From contig JAILHK010000036.1 in NCBI GenBank assembly GCA_024695815.1, positions 1-48,042 of the forward strand: DNA of 48,042 bases, in the 5' to 3' direction. The stretch comes from Prevotella sp. (lineage in GTDB: Bacteria > Bacteroidota > Bacteroidia > Bacteroidales > Bacteroidaceae). This document shows, piece after piece, positions 9,108 to 17,048 of this stretch. Positions within the stretch are counted from its first letter, which is position 1; the number at the start of each line of letters is the position of its first letter. The notes under the pieces are model-generated. The model did not search any database. It was not told the DNA's origin and saw only the letters and a list, made by a program, of their open reading frames with translations. The translations under genes and the position numbers were made by a program.

Positions 9108-9653
9108 ATGGAAAAGAAATTAATGGTAAGACGACTGATGACATTAGTGTTGCTCATGAGCCTTCAAGCATCATTCTTCACACTTCAGTCAATGGCACAG
9201 AAGTTTGCTCTTGTTGATATGGATTATATCTTCAAGAATATCCCTGCCTATGAGCGCGCCAACGAGCAGCTCTCACAAGTTTCCAAGAAGTGGCAAGCCG
9301 AAGTGGACGCTCTGACCACCGAGGCACAGACCATGTATAAGAACTACCAGAACGAGGTGGTCTTCCTCTCAAAAGAACAGAAGAAAGCCAAGCAGGATGC
9401 TATCATGGAGAAAGAGAAGCAGGCTGCCGACCTGAAGAAGAAATACTTTGGTCCGGAGGGCGAACTGTTCAAGAAGCGCACCGCACTCATGACACCCATC
9501 CAAGACGAGGTCTATAACGCCATCAAGGACGTTGCCGACTTCCGTGGCTACCAGCTGGTGCTGGACCGTGCCAGCGACACCGGCATCATCTTCGGCTCGC
9601 CAAAGATAGACATCAGCGAGGAAGTTCTGAAAAAGTTGGGCTACGCTTATTAA
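9108..9653 (+). CDS. OmpH/Skp-family periplasmic chaperone, copy 1
   Basis: Small coiled-coil chaperone of 181 residues expected to hold unfolded outer-membrane proteins in the periplasm before delivery to BamA. It has a signal peptide ending near SMAQ, then the Skp-like opening FALVDMDYIFKNIPAYERAN, a long charged helix (residues about 60-120) rich in Lys/Glu, and a short C-terminal beta segment, VLDRASDTGIIFGSPKIDIS. The ATG at 9108 follows a purine run, GGAAAGGAAAGG; the in-frame TTG at 9039 has no support. It is 87 bases after bamA and begins a run of three paralogues. Confidence 0.9.
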   Translation: MEKKLMVRRLMTLVLLMSLQASFFTLQSMAQKFALVDMDYIFKNIPAYERANEQLSQVSKKWQAEVDALTTEAQTMYKNYQNEVVFLSKEQKKAKQDAIMEKEKQAADLKKKYFGPEGELFKKRTALMTPIQDEVYNAIKDVADFRGYQLVLDRASDTGIIFGSPKIDISEEVLKKLGYAY

Positions 9654-9685
9654 ACGACACTATTAAATAACAAAATCATAACACA

Positions 9686-10198
9686 ATGAAAAAGATTATT
9701 CTTTGCGCTATTTGCGCCATCTGCAGCTTCACTGCTGCATCAGCACAGAGTGCTCCTAAGTTCGGACACGTAAACACTCAAGAGATTATCCAGGCTATGC
9801 CCGAGTTCACCGCTGCCCGTACCGAGATCGAGAAGCTCACACAGCAGTACGAGGCCGACCTGAAGTCTATGCAGGAAGAGCTGCAGAAGAAGGCAGAAGC
9901 TTTCGAGAAGGAAGAGGCTACCCTGCCCGAGAACATCAAGACCCGTCGTAACCAGGAGCTGCAGGACCTCTACCAGCGCATTCAGCAGACCTACCAGGAC
10001 AACCAGCAGGCCCTGGGCAAGGCTCAGCAGGAGAAGATGCAGGTCATCCAGACCAAGGTGCTCGATGCCATCAAGGCCGTAGGCCAGGAGGGTGGCTATG
10101 TTTACATCATGGACACCACTGCCGGTATCCCCTTCATCAGCACCACACTGTCAACCGACGTAACCGCTTCTATCAAAGCTAAGCTGGGTTTGAAGTAA
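9686..10198 (+). CDS. OmpH/Skp-family periplasmic chaperone, copy 2
   Basis: Second Skp-like protein, 170 residues. The signal peptide ends at AASAQ; the mature N-terminus FGHVNTQEIIQAMPEF is the classical OmpH opening, followed by the long amphipathic coiled coil (about 45-125) and the C-terminal YIMDTTAGIPFIST strand region. Its codons are strongly biased, like those of bamA. The stop codon overlaps the next start in the sequence TAATG, so translation of copies 2 and 3 is probably coupled. Of the three copies this is the closest to the textbook form. Confidence 0.93.
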   Translation: MKKIILCAICAICSFTAASAQSAPKFGHVNTQEIIQAMPEFTAARTEIEKLTQQYEADLKSMQEELQKKAEAFEKEEATLPENIKTRRNQELQDLYQRIQQTYQDNQQALGKAQQEKMQVIQTKVLDAIKAVGQEGGYVYIMDTTAGIPFISTTLSTDVTASIKAKLGLK

Positions 10199-10746
10199 TG
10201 AAGAAATTCCTATTGTTAATCATGATGATGGTGTCGCTACCTCTTCTGGCTCAGGAGAGTGGCGACACCACCACCGTTGTCCATCGCCCGCCTGTCATCT
10301 GCATTGGCTATCTGAGCTACGACGCTGCCCTCACCTCTATGCCCGAATACGATAACGTGCAAACGAAGATGAAGGACCTGCGTGCAGCCTACGATGCCGA
10401 GATGAAGCGTGTAGAGAAAGAGTTCAACACCAAGTACGAGGCATTCCTCGACGGTCAGAAAGACTTTCCCCGCACCATTCTCTTGAAGCGACAGACAGAA
10501 CTGCAGGAGCTCTTGGAGCGCAACCTCCAGTTCAAGAAGCAAGGACGTGAAGATATTCAAAAGGCCGAGCGCGATGCCATGGCTCCCCTTCAGCTCAAAC
10601 TGAAAGAAGCTATTGCCAAGGTGGCACAAGAACAAGGACTGGCCCTCGTGGTGAATACCGACTCAAATGCCTGTCCTTTCATCGAACCCCAGATGGCCGT
10701 TGACATCACCCTCGACGTCAAGGAACTACTGAACCAAACCAAATGA
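10198..10746 (+). CDS. OmpH/Skp-family periplasmic chaperone, copy 3
   Basis: Third Skp-like protein, 182 residues. A signal peptide ends at LLAQ and is followed by a short non-helical stretch, ESGDTTTVVHRPPVI, that the other copies lack. Then come the OmpH-type IGYLSYDAALTSMPEYDNV segment, the coiled coil (about 60-145) and the terminal VVNTDSNACPFIEPQ region. It overlaps copy 2 by one base and murI by four (ATGA), so the three genes are read from one message with coupled translation. The N-terminal extension and a lone Cys in the tip region make it the divergent copy. Confidence 0.88.
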   Translation: MKKFLLLIMMMVSLPLLAQESGDTTTVVHRPPVICIGYLSYDAALTSMPEYDNVQTKMKDLRAAYDAEMKRVEKEFNTKYEAFLDGQKDFPRTILLKRQTELQELLERNLQFKKQGREDIQKAERDAMAPLQLKLKEAIAKVAQEQGLALVVNTDSNACPFIEPQMAVDITLDVKELLNQTK

Positions 10747-11579
10747 AGCTTCCCTCCACAGCCGGTCCCATCGGCATTTTCGATAGCGGATATGGCGGAC
10801 TGACCATCCTGCATGGCATTCGTCAACTGCTGCCCGAGTACGACTACCTGTATCTCGGCGATAATGCACGTGCACCCTACGGTCCACGTTCTTTCGACGT
10901 GGTCTATGAGTTCACCAGACAGGCTGTGTTGCGACTTTTCGAGATGGGCTGCCACTTGGTCGTCCTAGGGTGCAACACTGCCTCAGCGAAGGCGTTACGC
11001 ACCATTCAGCAGGTCGATCTGCCACAATGGGATGCCGACCGTCGTGTGCTGGGCATCATTCGTCCCACTGCCGAGGTCATTGGCTCGCTCACCCATAGCC
11101 GCCACGTAGGCGTGCTGGCCACCGAAGGCACCATCAAGAGTGAGAGCTACAACTTAGAAATCCGCAAGCTGCATCCAGACCTTACCGTCTCGGGTGTGGC
11201 TTGTCCTTTTTGGGTACCACTGGTAGAGTATAACGAGGCCGACAGTCCCGGTGCCGACTATTTCGTAAAGAAGCGCATAGACCAAATCATGCGCCTCGAC
11301 CCAGAGATAGACACCATCATCCTCGGCTGCACGCACTACCCGTTGCTGATGCCCAAGATACTGAAATACCTACCCTCAGGCGTCCGTGTCGTCCCACAAG
11401 GTGAGTATGTGGCCGACAGCCTAAAGCACTATTTGCAGCGCCATACCGACCTAGACAGCCTCTGTTCGAAAGGCGCCACAGTCCACTATCTCACCACCGA
11501 GAATCCCCAGAAGTTCAAGGAGCAAGCGCAAATTTTCCTTCACGAACCCGTAGAGGTGGAAAACATCACCCTCGGCTGA
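10743..11579 (+). CDS. murI: Glutamate racemase
   Basis: Cytoplasmic, cofactor-independent enzyme converting L-glutamate to D-glutamate for the peptidoglycan stem peptide. At 278 residues it has normal length. The signature segments are present: GIFDSGYGGLTIL with Asp14, LGDNARAPYG, VVLGCNTASAKALR with catalytic Cys77, and IILGCTHYPLLMP with the second catalytic Cys196 and its His. The ATG overlaps the end of the third Skp gene by four bases, so it belongs to the bamA-Skp transcription unit. Linkage of Skp genes to murI is a conserved Bacteroidales arrangement. Confidence 0.96.
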   Translation: MKLPSTAGPIGIFDSGYGGLTILHGIRQLLPEYDYLYLGDNARAPYGPRSFDVVYEFTRQAVLRLFEMGCHLVVLGCNTASAKALRTIQQVDLPQWDADRRVLGIIRPTAEVIGSLTHSRHVGVLATEGTIKSESYNLEIRKLHPDLTVSGVACPFWVPLVEYNEADSPGADYFVKKRIDQIMRLDPEIDTIILGCTHYPLLMPKILKYLPSGVRVVPQGEYVADSLKHYLQRHTDLDSLCSKGATVHYLTTENPQKFKEQAQIFLHEPVEVENITLG

Positions 11580-11641
11580 GGCTCTTTATCGAGTAACAAC
11601 TAACCAATAATAATGTACATTTTAATAAAAAAAATCTATGG

Positions 11642-12793
11642 ATGCTTACCGCCATCCTGACAACCTGCGGTAGTTTGTTTTTTACTTCGTGTTCAGACGA
11701 TGACACCACAACCGTTCCCGATGTCATAGAACAGCAACTGCAACAGATGACCCTTCGCGAGAAGATTGGTCAGATGTTCATGACCCGCATCGAGTCGCTC
11801 GACACCACCATCCACACCCATGACTATGCGCCCATAAAGACACAAGAGGTCAATCAGACGATGACCAACGTCAATGCCGATTATCCCGTTGGTGGCATCA
11901 TCCTCTATGCCCACAACATCAACGACGAGACACAGCTGACACATTTCGTTTCACAGATACGGCGCTTGAAGGGTGCACCTATGCTCTGCATCGACGAGGA
12001 AGGCGGTCGCGTGGCACGCATCGGCAACAACCCCAACTTCAACGTTGATAAAATACAGCCCATGGGCACCATCGGAGCCACAGGCGACCCACAGCAGGCT
12101 TACAACGCTGCCAACTACATTGGTACTTATCTGTACCGCTATGGTTTCGACGTTGACTTTGCACCCGTTGCCGACGTCAACACCAACCCCGACAATATCG
12201 TCATTGGCGCACGTGCTTTCAGCGACGACCCCGAGGTAGCCGCCACAATGGTTGTCAGTTATCTGCAGGGACTGAAAGACGCAGGCATCACCGGATGTAT
12301 CAAGCACTTCCCCGGTCATGGCGACACCAAGGCCGACACGCACTATGGCTACGCCCAGTCACTGAAGACCTGGGACGAGATTAGCAACTGCGAGATGATA
12401 CCCTTCCGTGCAGGTATCAACTGGGGCTGTCAGCTCATCATGACTGCTCATATCTCACTGCCCAACGTATCAGGAGCCGACATGCCCTCTACACTCTCCA
12501 GCTACATTCTGCAAGACAAGCTTCGTAAGGAGATGGGCTATAAGAACGTCATCATTGCCGACGCCATGGAGATGGGAGCCATCACTCAGCAGTACAACAA
12601 CGTAGAAGCCACGCTGTTGGGCATACAGGCAGGCCTTGACATCATCCTCAACCCCCACAACCTTGTAGAGGCCTTCGATGCCGTTGTCGATGCCGTCAAC
12701 AAGGGCACCATCAGCGAAGCGCGCATCGACGAGAGCGTGCGACGCATCCTGAAGCTGAAGCAGAGCCTGCGTCAGCCCGCTAGCAAGAAATAA
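11642..12793 (+). CDS. GH3 beta-N-acetylglucosaminidase-like lipoprotein (NagZ-like)
   Basis: Glycoside hydrolase family 3, N-terminal type, 383 residues. Expected to release N-acetylglucosamine from muropeptides or other beta-GlcNAc glycans. Motifs are IDEEGGRVARI near residue 117, the NagZ loop KHFPGHGDTKADTHYGY near 221 carrying the His/Asp pair, and IADAMEMGAI with the probable nucleophile Asp307. A lipobox-like FFTSC sits at residues 13-17, so it is likely a lipoprotein rather than cytoplasmic. The N-terminus is odd: the only in-frame ATG gives MLTAILTTC with no basic n-region, whereas the upstream codons would read KKNLW before that Met if a start existed. The neighbour murI supports a cell-wall role. 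Confidence 0.85.
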   Translation: MLTAILTTCGSLFFTSCSDDDTTTVPDVIEQQLQQMTLREKIGQMFMTRIESLDTTIHTHDYAPIKTQEVNQTMTNVNADYPVGGIILYAHNINDETQLTHFVSQIRRLKGAPMLCIDEEGGRVARIGNNPNFNVDKIQPMGTIGATGDPQQAYNAANYIGTYLYRYGFDVDFAPVADVNTNPDNIVIGARAFSDDPEVAATMVVSYLQGLKDAGITGCIKHFPGHGDTKADTHYGYAQSLKTWDEISNCEMIPFRAGINWGCQLIMTAHISLPNVSGADMPSTLSSYILQDKLRKEMGYKNVIIADAMEMGAITQQYNNVEATLLGIQAGLDIILNPHNLVEAFDAVVDAVNKGTISEARIDESVRRILKLKQSLRQPASKK

Positions 12794-12830
12794 GCATTCG
12801 TACATCCCACAACGGGGTGACGACACCCCC

Positions 12831-12990
12831 ATCATAAAAGCCTGACTTTCCCGTAACGAAAGTCAGGCTTTCAAGTAAGCAAGCTTGGGGTTTCAGGTAA
12901 GCATGCTTGAGGTTTCATGTAACCTGGTTTCTGGTTTCAAGTTCCAGGTTCCAGGTTTCAGGGTCTAGGTTTCAGGTTTCAGGTTTCAGG
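12831..12990. repeat. Degenerate tandem array with 22-bp period (array A)
   Basis: This gap between the GH3 gene and the convergent regulator holds about six tandem units. Unit starts fall at 12853, 12875, 12897, 12919, 12941 and 12963, exactly 22 bases apart. A near-constant 12-base core TTTCArGTAAsC alternates with a 10-base variable part that is often self-complementary in part (AAGCTT, GCATGC). The last units decay into GGTTTCA heptamers. Bases 12831-12852 resemble a further degenerate unit. Not coding: 22 is not a multiple of three and the reading frames are broken. Confidence 0.75.
12837..12871. terminator. Hairpin between convergent genes, possible bidirectional terminator
   Basis: AAAGCCTGACTTTC (12837-12850) and GAAAGTCAGGCTTT (12858-12871) are perfect inverted complements with a seven-base loop. 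The flanking T runs are short (TTTT on the minus strand), so termination efficiency is uncertain. The two arms coincide with the first two units of the 22-bp array. Confidence 0.55.
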
Positions 12991-13022
12991 TAACCAAGGT
13001 CAACGAAAGGCAGGCCCAACGA

Positions 13023-16000
13023 TTAATGTTCCTTGATATAATCCGTAGGACTCTTTCCAGTAAACTTCCTGAACTTCTTTGAGAAATAGTTAGGGTCAGA
13101 GAATCCGCTGCGATAAGCCGTCTCCGACACTTTATAGCCTTCGTCCATCAATCGGCAGGCATACTGTATGCGCTTGTGGTTGATATACTCACTGATAGAC
13201 ATATTGAAAAGACTCTTCATCTTAACATGAAGCAGCGTGCGACTGACGTTCATCTCGGAGGTGATATCAGCCACACAAAGGTCACCGTTGCAGATATTCT
13301 GATCAATATAGGCATTGATGCGCACAATAAACTCCTGGTCCAGCTTGTTCAGATGCGGCACTTCCCTCTCCTCTTCAACGGGCGTCTTGAGCAAAGCATC
13401 CTGACGAGCTTTTAACAGCTGAATCATATTGTTCACCTGAAGGTCGAGTGCCTGCGGATCGAAAGGCTTTGGAATATAAGCCTCAGCACCACTCTGATAG
13501 CCCTCAATAAAGTCCTGCTGCTGATTCTTAGCCGTCAGCAGGATGACGGGAATGTGCGAGGTGGCCACATCGCTCTTCAACCGATGGCACATCTCTATGC
13601 CATCCATGCGTGGCATCATCACATCGCTGATAATCAGCAGCACGTCGTTCGACTGTGCCATCTTCAAGCCCTCATCGCCATCACGCGCTGTGAAAACGCG
13701 GAAATGAGACGAGAGATAGTCGGCCAAGAACAGCCGCAACTCATCATTGTCCTCCACAATGAGGATGGCATTCTTCTTTTCCTCACCATCTTCGGTCTGT
13801 TCGGTGGCAGGAAAGAACGACGTGGTAACCTTAGCAATATGATAGTCGTCGATAGATGCGAGCGTCTTAGCATCGCCAACCAGACTCTTCTCGTCGAAAG
13901 CACGTCTGTCCACATTCACCCATACCTGGAAGTCAGAACCCCTGTTTACCTCGCTTTCCAAACCGATGAAACCCTTGTGAATCTCCACCAGGCGCTTCAC
14001 CAGCGAAAGTCCGATACCCCATCCCGTTGTACCAACAGAGACACCGCGAGGCGTCTGATAGAACCGATTGAAGATGTTCTGCTGCTCTTCCTTCACAATG
14101 CCTATACCATTGTCTATCACCTCAAAGAACAGGTAGTTAAAGATATCGCCCTCGCGATTCTTTATCGCAGCATTAACGACCACCTCACCACCGTTCTTCG
14201 TATATTTAAAGGCATTAGTCAAGAGGTTGTTTAAGATACGCTCTACATAGAACGGCGAGAACCATACCTCCTCGCCATTATCCTCACAGCGCACATAGAA
14301 GGCGATACTCTTCTCGCGTGCCACATCCTGGAAGGCAGCTGTCACACGGTGGATGAACACCAGCGGGTCGCCTTTCTGCAAATAAAAGGGGAAGTTGTCG
14401 CTTTCCACCTTGTTGAAGGTCACCAGCTCGTTGATAAGTTCCTCCATCTTCCCCGTGTTATGAATGGCCATATCCAGATGCTTGCGTTCATCCTCAGGAA
14501 TGTTTTCACGGTGAATGCTTTTCAAGGGGGCGACAATCAGCGAAAGCGGAGTCTTCAGTTCGTGAGACACCGTCGTGAAGAAACTCGACTTCGCCTTGTC
14601 CAATTCCTCTATCTTCTCCTTCTCCATCAGCGCCATCCTTGTCTGGTTGCGCGCCTCCATACGGTGTGTGTACTGCCGTTGTATGTAGCCTACGATGAGT
14701 ACCAGTATGATGAGATAAAAGACGTAAGCCCATTTAGAGCGATAGAAGGGTGGCTTCACAACAATCTGGAGCACCGTCTCCGGACACTGATCCCAGTTCT
14801 CACTGCTATTGTTTGCCCTGAGATGCAGCACATAAGTGCCAGGAGCCAGATTATAAGCCGTAAAACGATGCTCGTTGCCGGCCTCCTGCCACGTCTCATG
14901 AATACCCTCCACCCATATCTGATAGTTGATGCTACTGTTGTTGGCTGGGATGATAACACCATAGTCAATGGCAAAAGAGCGACTTTGCTCATAGGAAAGC
15001 GTTACTTTACTCGTCGCATTCAGTTCCTTTACCAACGGCGAATCGTTCATGCCCGCATCCACCAGCTTTCCGTTGATGGTCAACTGCTTGAGGAACACCT
15101 TATAAGCCACCTTACCACCGTCCAGGTTCTTCGGATTGAAACAGACCAGTCCATCGACTGTTCCAAAGTAAAGGGTACCATTAGAACAGCAAAGAGAAGA
15201 AGAGAAATTAAACTGATTCGTGGGTAAACCGTTCTCTGTGGTAAACCGCGTCAGCGCTCGTGTCCTGGAATCATAGCGAAACAGGCCACGGCTGGTGCTA
15301 ATCCAGATATTCCCATAGCTATCGCCAATGATGCTGCAAACGGTGCATTGCTGTAGCGTTGGTTCACCTTCAATCTGATAGAACTTACCCGTTTTCGGAT
15401 GGAACGTCTGCAGTCCGTTGTTGTTTGTGCCCAACCAGACGACACCGTCTTTAGCCACATAGATACTCGTCACGTAGTTGTCTTTCAATCCTTTCTTGGA
15501 TGAAGACGCTTTCCATTCCGTCACCTTACCCGTCTTGCCGTCAATACAGAAGAACCCGTTAGAGGTTGTTCCCGCCCAGATATTATTCGCATCATCGGCT
15601 GTCAGCGTATAGACAAAATGGTTATCCAGAAAGTCATGCCCTATCTTCAAGAACGAGTCCGACTTGTCATCATACCTTCGTAGCCCCTGTGTCGTAGCCA
15701 CCCACAGTTGTCCGTCTCGCTGCTTGGCAAAGCAAAACACGCTGTTTGATGTAAAACCAGGAACCAGCTCATAACGTTTCTTCGCTTTGCTGTTCAGATT
15801 ATACCTGAACAAGCTATTGCGGAAGGTACCTATCCACATGTCGCCCGTATGCTCGTCGTAATAAAGGCTATGGATGTTCGTGCCTATCTCAGGAATGGCC
15901 GTAAAGGGATGTAGCACCCTCTTCTGCATGTCCAGGATGTTCAGTCCGCCATCTTCCGTAGCAATCCAAATCATACTCTGTCCCACCTCGGCCATCATGC

Positions 16001-17048
16001 GTGCCACCTTACCACGCAGGTTGTATGGTTCCTTGCCAGGCACAATCCATTGGAAAGTGCCATTGTTTTGCAGCAACAGGTCAACGCCACCGAAATAGGT
16101 GCCTATCCAAGCATTATTATCACGATCGAAGATGATGTCGTAGATGGCATTGTCAGAAAGCAAATCCTTGTTCGACAAGTCCTGTCGAATGATGTCTATC
16201 TGTCCGTCCTGTCGGATGATGGTGATGCCTTGCTCCGTTCCCAACCATATATTGTGCGAGGCATCCTCACGTATCACCCGGACCGTGCCGTCCGACAGCA
16301 CCTGCGGCTCATATATCTTCATCTGCCGGCTCTTGAGGTCGATGACCTCTACACCTTTTCCATTACGTCCTACCCACAAGCGATTACTCGTGTCGAAGAA
16401 CAAAGGGCATATGCCATCAGCTCCCGTCAGAAAGTCGTAGTATTCCGATGGCAGATGCTCTATGCGCTTCATGTCTTTGTCATAGTAGTAAATGGAATTG
16501 TTGGTGGCCACGAATACCCGTCCTCTTCTGTCGGCAGCCACAGCAAGATTAAAGCCCTCACCTATCGATGGTATCGCATTGAAACGGTCGTTCTCCTCAT
16601 CATAGACATAGACATCGGCTCCGGCTGCAATGATACGCCCGGAGGTTGTCTCCGTGATACAAGGCACCTGTCGGTCAGGGTAGTCGTAGTTCACAAAGTC
16701 GTTCGTCGTATTGCGGTATCGACTGATACCCTCTTCCGTACCTATCCACAGACGGTGCTTACTGTCAATAAAAAGATCCTTGATGAAATTATGGCGCAGA
16801 GAATGAGGGTTGCCATCATCGTGGAAATAGGTTCGCATGCCGTAGCCGTCGTAACGCGCCAAACCATTACGTGTGCCAAACCAAATATAGCCATTGCCAT
16901 CCTGAGCAATAGCCTCAACCTGCTGGTGCGGCAGGCCTTTCTGACTGGAAATATGTTGGAAACGAATACCATCAGCCTGCATGGCCATTGCCATGACGAG
17001 CAACAGACATAACAAAAACAAGCGAGGCACGTTTCTTCTCCTTATCAT
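13023..17048 (-). CDS. Hybrid two-component system regulator (HTCS) of the glycan locus
   Basis: Single-chain sensor and transcription factor, 1341 residues. Order: signal peptide; periplasmic two-blade propeller made of repeated WIGT/WFGT motifs (about 30-700); Y_Y_Y domain (about 700-770); one membrane segment near 773-793; HisKA with VSHELKTP (His about 828); ATPase with NALLTNAFKYTKNGG-like N box and NGIGI and GWGIGLSL boxes; receiver with VEDND and phospho-Asp in ISDVMMPRMDG near 1139; and a C-terminal AraC-type helix-turn-helix (about 1240-1338) ending GFSDPNYFSKKFRKFTGKSP. Its start overlaps the glycosidase stop (ATGA), so it is the last gene of the operon it presumably activates. The ligand is probably an oligosaccharide of the locus substrate. 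Confidence 0.95.
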   Translation of the reverse strand: MIRRRNVPRLFLLCLLLVMAMAMQADGIRFQHISSQKGLPHQQVEAIAQDGNGYIWFGTRNGLARYDGYGMRTYFHDDGNPHSLRHNFIKDLFIDSKHRLWIGTEEGISRYRNTTNDFVNYDYPDRQVPCITETTSGRIIAAGADVYVYDEENDRFNAIPSIGEGFNLAVAADRRGRVFVATNNSIYYYDKDMKRIEHLPSEYYDFLTGADGICPLFFDTSNRLWVGRNGKGVEVIDLKSRQMKIYEPQVLSDGTVRVIREDASHNIWLGTEQGITIIRQDGQIDIIRQDLSNKDLLSDNAIYDIIFDRDNNAWIGTYFGGVDLLLQNNGTFQWIVPGKEPYNLRGKVARMMAEVGQSMIWIATEDGGLNILDMQKRVLHPFTAIPEIGTNIHSLYYDEHTGDMWIGTFRNSLFRYNLNSKAKKRYELVPGFTSNSVFCFAKQRDGQLWVATTQGLRRYDDKSDSFLKIGHDFLDNHFVYTLTADDANNIWAGTTSNGFFCIDGKTGKVTEWKASSSKKGLKDNYVTSIYVAKDGVVWLGTNNNGLQTFHPKTGKFYQIEGEPTLQQCTVCSIIGDSYGNIWISTSRGLFRYDSRTRALTRFTTENGLPTNQFNFSSSLCCSNGTLYFGTVDGLVCFNPKNLDGGKVAYKVFLKQLTINGKLVDAGMNDSPLVKELNATSKVTLSYEQSRSFAIDYGVIIPANNSSINYQIWVEGIHETWQEAGNEHRFTAYNLAPGTYVLHLRANNSSENWDQCPETVLQIVVKPPFYRSKWAYVFYLIILVLIVGYIQRQYTHRMEARNQTRMALMEKEKIEELDKAKSSFFTTVSHELKTPLSLIVAPLKSIHRENIPEDERKHLDMAIHNTGKMEELINELVTFNKVESDNFPFYLQKGDPLVFIHRVTAAFQDVAREKSIAFYVRCEDNGEEVWFSPFYVERILNNLLTNAFKYTKNGGEVVVNAAIKNREGDIFNYLFFEVIDNGIGIVKEEQQNIFNRFYQTPRGVSVGTTGWGIGLSLVKRLVEIHKGFIGLESEVNRGSDFQVWVNVDRRAFDEKSLVGDAKTLASIDDYHIAKVTTSFFPATEQTEDGEEKKNAILIVEDNDELRLFLADYLSSHFRVFTARDGDEGLKMAQSNDVLLIISDVMMPRMDGIEMCHRLKSDVATSHIPVILLTAKNQQQDFIEGYQSGAEAYIPKPFDPQALDLQVNNMIQLLKARQDALLKTPVEEEREVPHLNKLDQEFIVRINAYIDQNICNGDLCVADITSEMNVSRTLLHVKMKSLFNMSISEYINHKRIQYACRLMDEGYKVSETAYRSGFSDPNYFSKKFRKFTGKSPTDYIKEH

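Noticed and set aside
16050..17012. 320-codon plus-strand ORF opposite the HTCS
   Set aside because: Shadow of the propeller repeats of the HTCS; no start signal and no recognisable domain.
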